From NCBI GenBank assembly GCA_030638455.1, contig DAOWEP010000187.1:1-8876 (forward strand): a DNA stretch of 8,876 nucleotides. Reading direction: 5' to 3'. Position numbers and translations under genes: made by a program. The notes beneath the pieces are model-generated. The model was not told the DNA's origin and did not search any database. It worked only from the letters and a program-made list of their open reading frames with translations. This DNA is from Gammaproteobacteria bacterium (lineage in GTDB: Bacteria; Pseudomonadota; Gammaproteobacteria; DAOWEP01). Positions 5,919 to 8,876 of the stretch are shown here, piece after piece; position 1 is the first letter of the stretch; every line of letters starts with the position of its first letter.

Positions 5919-7181
5919 ATGTCAATTGAGGTTAAAGTCCCTGGTTTTCCGGAATCGGTAGCCGATGGTACCGTGGTTACCTGGCACAAAAAGGCCGGCG
6001 AATTTGTAAAACGAGATGAAAATATTGTTGATATTGAAACAGACAAGGTTGTTTTTGAAGTGCCCGCACCAGAGGATGGCATACTCCAGGAAATTCTGGA
6101 AGCAGAAGGTGTAACCGTAGTGTCTGGTCAGTTACTGGCAAGGATGGATCCTGCAAACGGGAAAGACAGAGCAGCAGATACCCCTGAACGAAAACAAACC
6201 CCGACAAAGGAAATACAGGCAGAGAAAACAAGCGGGTCGAATATTGAAATCTTCCTTACACCTTCTGCCCGGAAGATAATCACTGAACATAATCTGGATG
6301 CAAGCCGCATACAACCTACTGGAAAAGAAGGAAGAATTCTAAAAGAAGATGTAATCAGGTTTATGGAGGAAACATCCGAACAGAAAGTAATTCAGGCTGA
6401 GAAACAGGATAAAACCCCGGAAAAACAGGCTCCCGGTGTTACCATTACAGAGTCCGGCCAAACCGTTGAATACAACGAAGAACGTCCCTCAAAACGGGTG
6501 CCCATGACACGCCTGCGCGCAAAAATTGCAGAACGTCTGGTTGAGGCACAACAGACAGCCGCGATCCTGACTACATTTAACGAAGTAAATATGAAGCCGG
6601 TGATGGACCTTCGCGCCAAATACAAGGACCAGTTTGAAAAAGAACACGGGGTTCGCCTTGGGTTTATGTCGTTCTTTGTGCATGCATCAATTGAGGCACT
6701 AAAACAGTTTCCGGAAATTAACGCCTCGATAGAGGACCATGACATTATCTATCATGGATTTTTTGATATCGGAATCGCCGTCTCCTCCCCCCGAGGACTG
6801 GTAGTTCCCGTATTGCGCGATGCAGACCAGTTAAGCATGGCCGAAATCGAGTCCGGTATCCGCACGTATGCCAAAAAGGCAGAGGAAGGCACGCTATCTA
6901 TCGAAGATATCACGGGTGGCACCTTCACGATCACCAATGGAGGTACGTTTGGCTCCATGCTTTCTACCCCTATCCTGAACCCTCCGCAAAGCGGCATCCT
7001 GGGTATGCACAAAATTCAGGAAAAACCGGTGGTAGTAGACGGTGATATTGTTATTCGGCCCATGATGTACCTTGCGCTATCGTATGACCATCGAATAATT
7101 GATGGCCGTAGCGCAGTACAATTTCTGGTTACCATCAAGGAACTACTGGAAGATCCGGCAAGAATGCTACTGGACATATAG
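5919..7181 (+). CDS. sucB: Dihydrolipoyllysine succinyltransferase, E2 of the 2-oxoglutarate dehydrogenase complex
   Basis: Forms the core of the complex and transfers the succinyl group from its lipoyl arm to CoA. The 420 residues show a single lipoyl domain (about 2-77) with the attachment lysine K43 in ETDKVVFEV; a charged linker; a peripheral-subunit-binding domain (about 113-149, TPSARKIITEHNLDASRIQP onward) that docks E1 or E3; a second charged linker rather than the Ala/Pro-rich type; and the catalytic domain from about 190. That domain carries TITNGGTFGSMLSTPILNPP and the active-site motif SYDHRIIDG with H391 and D395. One lipoyl domain and the NGGTFGS motif fit succinyl- rather than acetyltransferase. 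A good Shine-Dalgarno sequence (AGGGA, 5908-5912) supports the start. It lies 50 bases after sucA and 65 before lpd, presumably in one operon. Confidence 0.98.
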   Translation: MSIEVKVPGFPESVADGTVVTWHKKAGEFVKRDENIVDIETDKVVFEVPAPEDGILQEILEAEGVTVVSGQLLARMDPANGKDRAADTPERKQTPTKEIQAEKTSGSNIEIFLTPSARKIITEHNLDASRIQPTGKEGRILKEDVIRFMEETSEQKVIQAEKQDKTPEKQAPGVTITESGQTVEYNEERPSKRVPMTRLRAKIAERLVEAQQTAAILTTFNEVNMKPVMDLRAKYKDQFEKEHGVRLGFMSFFVHASIEALKQFPEINASIEDHDIIYHGFFDIGIAVSSPRGLVVPVLRDADQLSMAEIESGIRTYAKKAEEGTLSIEDITGGTFTITNGGTFGSMLSTPILNPPQSGILGMHKIQEKPVVVDGDIVIRPMMYLALSYDHRIIDGRSAVQFLVTIKELLEDPARMLLDI

Positions 7182-7246
7182 TCCTTCGACCGCACACACA
7201 AAAATAAACCTACACATCTACAAACAAATGAGAAGGCGATCAGAAC

Positions 7247-8698
7247 ATGAAAGAACAATATGATGTGATTGTAATTGGTGCTGGCCCCGCTGGCTACGTG
7301 GCAGCTATACGATGTGCTCAACTTGGCTTTAAAACAGCCTGTATCGATCGCTGGATTAATAAAAACAAAAAACCAGCCCCCGGGGGAACCTGCCTCAATG
7401 CGGGTTGCATCCCATCCAAGGCACTACTGGAATCCTCCTCCATTTACGAGCACGCAAGGCTGCATGTCAAATCGCATGGTGTACAGGCGAACGATGTACA
7501 ACTTGACCTTAAAACCATGATGAGCAGGAAAGACAAGATAGTCTCTGAGCTTACCATGGGCATTTCCGGCCTTTTCAAGGCAAATAAAATTGACTGGCTA
7601 CAAGGATCAGGGAAATTATTATCGAATAAACAGGTAGAGTTTACGGAACACGGAAAGAAAAAACCAAAAATTACCAGTGCCGAAAATATAATCCTTGCAA
7701 CAGGCTCCTCATCTGTTGAGTTCAGCGCTGCGCCGCTAGAAAACAATACTATCGTAGATTCATCAGGGGCCCTAGAATTCACATCAGTTCCAGAACGACT
7801 CGGTATTATTGGTGCTGGTGTAATTGGCCTTGAACTAGGCAGTGTCTGGCGTTGCCTTGGTTCAGAAGTAATACTACTGGAAGCTCAGGACTGTTTTCTG
7901 AACATGGCAGATGAGCAAATTTCTAAAGGCGCATTGCGGGAGTTTACGCGTCAGGGTCTGGACATCCGACTTGGCGCACGCGTTCTTTCCAGTGATGTCT
8001 CCACCAAAGGCAAGACCAGCAAGGTTATCGTTAACTATCAGCAAGATAATCAGTCATCTTCCATAACAGTAGATAAACTGATTGTAGCAATTGGACGTAA
8101 ACCCAATACTGAAAACCTGTTCACGAAAGAAATCGACCTGAACCTGGACAACATGGGGGCGGTTCACGTGGATGATCAATGCCGGACCACTATCCCGGGG
8201 GTATATGCAATTGGTGATATGGTAAGAGGCCCCATGCTTGCACACAAGGGATCTGAAGAAGGTATTATGGTTGCCGAACTCATTGCAGGCCAACATGCAG
8301 AAGTAAATTACGACACGATACCTTCCGTTATCTATACCCATCCTGAGGTTGCATGGGCAGGAAAAACCGAACAGGCGCTAAAAACAAGTGGCATAGAATA
8401 TCGTTCCGGCACCTTCCCGTTTCTGGCAAGCGGCAGGGCCAAGGCATCTGGTGAAACTACCGGGATGGTAAAAGTTCTTGCAGATGCAACAACAGACAGG
8501 GTACTGGGCGTTCATATGATCGGACAAAACTGCTCTGAATTAATCGGACAGGCCGTTATTGCCATGGAGCTTGGTGCAAGCAGTGAAGACATCGCCTTGA
8601 CCATGTTTGCACACCCTACTCTATCTGAAGCCTTTCATGAAGCAGCACTTGCCGTAGACAAACGTGCCATTCACCTCCCGCCGCCAAGAAAGCGCTGA
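7247..8698 (+). CDS. lpd: Dihydrolipoyl dehydrogenase, E3 of the 2-oxoglutarate dehydrogenase complex
   Basis: A flavoprotein that reoxidises the dihydrolipoyl arm of E2 and reduces NAD+. The 483 residues carry the FAD Rossmann motif VIVIGAGPAG (7-16); the redox-active disulfide in GGTCLNAGCIPSK (C49 and C54); the NAD-binding motif GIIGAGVIGLELGS (186-199); the second FAD motif GVYAIGD (318-324); and the dimerisation domain with the catalytic pair in AHPTLSE (H456, E461). An extra stretch before the disulfide (DRWINKNKKPAPGG) is longer than in E. coli Lpd and, as far as I recall, typical of E3 enzymes encoded with sucAB. The position after sucB suggests dedication to this complex. It might also serve pyruvate dehydrogenase, which the window cannot show. 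GAGAAGG about 10-16 bases before the ATG is the likely ribosome site. Confidence 0.97.
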   Translation: MKEQYDVIVIGAGPAGYVAAIRCAQLGFKTACIDRWINKNKKPAPGGTCLNAGCIPSKALLESSSIYEHARLHVKSHGVQANDVQLDLKTMMSRKDKIVSELTMGISGLFKANKIDWLQGSGKLLSNKQVEFTEHGKKKPKITSAENIILATGSSSVEFSAAPLENNTIVDSSGALEFTSVPERLGIIGAGVIGLELGSVWRCLGSEVILLEAQDCFLNMADEQISKGALREFTRQGLDIRLGARVLSSDVSTKGKTSKVIVNYQQDNQSSSITVDKLIVAIGRKPNTENLFTKEIDLNLDNMGAVHVDDQCRTTIPGVYAIGDMVRGPMLAHKGSEEGIMVAELIAGQHAEVNYDTIPSVIYTHPEVAWAGKTEQALKTSGIEYRSGTFPFLASGRAKASGETTGMVKVLADATTDRVLGVHMIGQNCSELIGQAVIAMELGASSEDIALTMFAHPTLSEAFHEAALAVDKRAIHLPPPRKR

Positions 8699-8750
8699 TG
8701 CTATTATAGAGAATAACGCCCTTAATGTGTCATATATGAAAGTAAAAGAT

Positions 8751-8778
8751 TCGACATTACGACATCAATCCCTATAAT
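8751..8778 (+). promoter_or_regulatory. Sigma70-type promoter upstream of sucC
   Basis: TCGACA (8751-8756) matches the -35 consensus at 5 of 6 positions. It is followed after 16 bases by a perfect TATAAT (8773-8778). Transcription would start near 8785, leaving about 50 bases of leader before sucC. It lies in the 136-base lpd-sucC gap, which shows no terminator hairpin, so sucC may be read both from here and from the sucA operon. Confidence 0.6.
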
Positions 8779-8834
8779 CCTACTAAATCATAGGCAATAG
8801 AATTTACTGAACCACAAACGGACACAGAAACCGT

Positions 8835-8876
8835 ATGAACCTTCATGAATATCAGGCCAAGCAGCTCTTTAAGGAA
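8835..8876 (+). CDS. sucC: Succinyl-CoA synthetase beta subunit, first 14 codons, cut by window edge
   Basis: The ATG at 8835 opens a frame reading MNLHEYQAKQLFKE, the characteristic N-terminus of the ADP/GDP-forming succinyl-CoA ligase beta subunit and the start of its ATP-grasp fold. The enzyme turns succinyl-CoA into succinate with formation of a nucleoside triphosphate, the step after 2-oxoglutarate dehydrogenase. Only 42 bases are present, but both the motif and the position after lpd fit; sucD would be expected next. The Shine-Dalgarno sequence is poor (GGA near 8820), and the start rests on the family N-terminus. Confidence 0.93.
   Translation, partial: MNLHEYQAKQLFKE

Noticed and set aside
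5884..5928. Tiny open frame (MNNNNYNIGKHYVN) overlapping the sucB start, suggesting a leader peptide
   Set aside because: No ribosome site; its Asn-rich content simply reflects the A-rich spacer. The AGGGA signal serves the sucB ATG.
8699..8750. Terminator after lpd
   Set aside because: Only a weak TATT/AATA pairing without a GC stem or T-tract is present.

Overview
The window is a piece of chromosome from a gammaproteobacterium of moderate GC content. This rests on an Sfp-type phosphopantetheinyl transferase, a small 4.5S-type SRP RNA next to dnaX and a serine tRNA, and a sucA-sucB-lpd-sucC order like that of Pseudomonas and relatives. No genus can be assigned by eye. Apart from the tRNA-Ser downstream region, all genes are housekeeping genes. 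I found no phage, insertion sequence, CRISPR array, toxin or defence gene.

Left part, minus strand (1-1774). From right to left, in the direction of transcription, come a sigma70-like promoter, tRNA-Ser(GGA), a terminator hairpin, a roughly 340-base tandem repeat array, the SRP RNA gene ffs, a short gap with a palindrome, and the first 324 codons of dnaX (DNA polymerase III tau/gamma), which runs off the left edge. The array is the least ordinary part. Two diverged units with a 168-base period sit downstream of the tRNA. Each carries a copy of the tRNA 3' end, and the T-arm sequence is split by about 71 bases of small hairpins. This resembles the layout of the tyrT repeats of E. coli (178-base repeats containing the last 19 bases of the tRNA).

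Middle (1723-3018). A divergent intergenic region leads into a plus-strand gene for a 4'-phosphopantetheinyl transferase (1905-2693). A 325-base non-coding stretch follows and probably holds the sucA promoter and leader.

Right part, plus strand (3019-8876). sucA (E1), sucB (E2) and lpd (E3) together encode the whole 2-oxoglutarate dehydrogenase complex of the TCA cycle. E1 decarboxylates 2-oxoglutarate on thiamine diphosphate. E2 passes the succinyl group from its lipoyl arm to CoA. E3 reoxidises the lipoyl group with FAD and NAD+. The product, succinyl-CoA, is the substrate of succinyl-CoA synthetase, whose beta-subunit gene sucC begins at 8835 and is cut by the right edge. Gaps of 50 and 65 bases suggest sucA-sucB-lpd form one operon. 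A good sigma70-type promoter in the 136-base lpd-sucC gap suggests sucC can also be transcribed independently.
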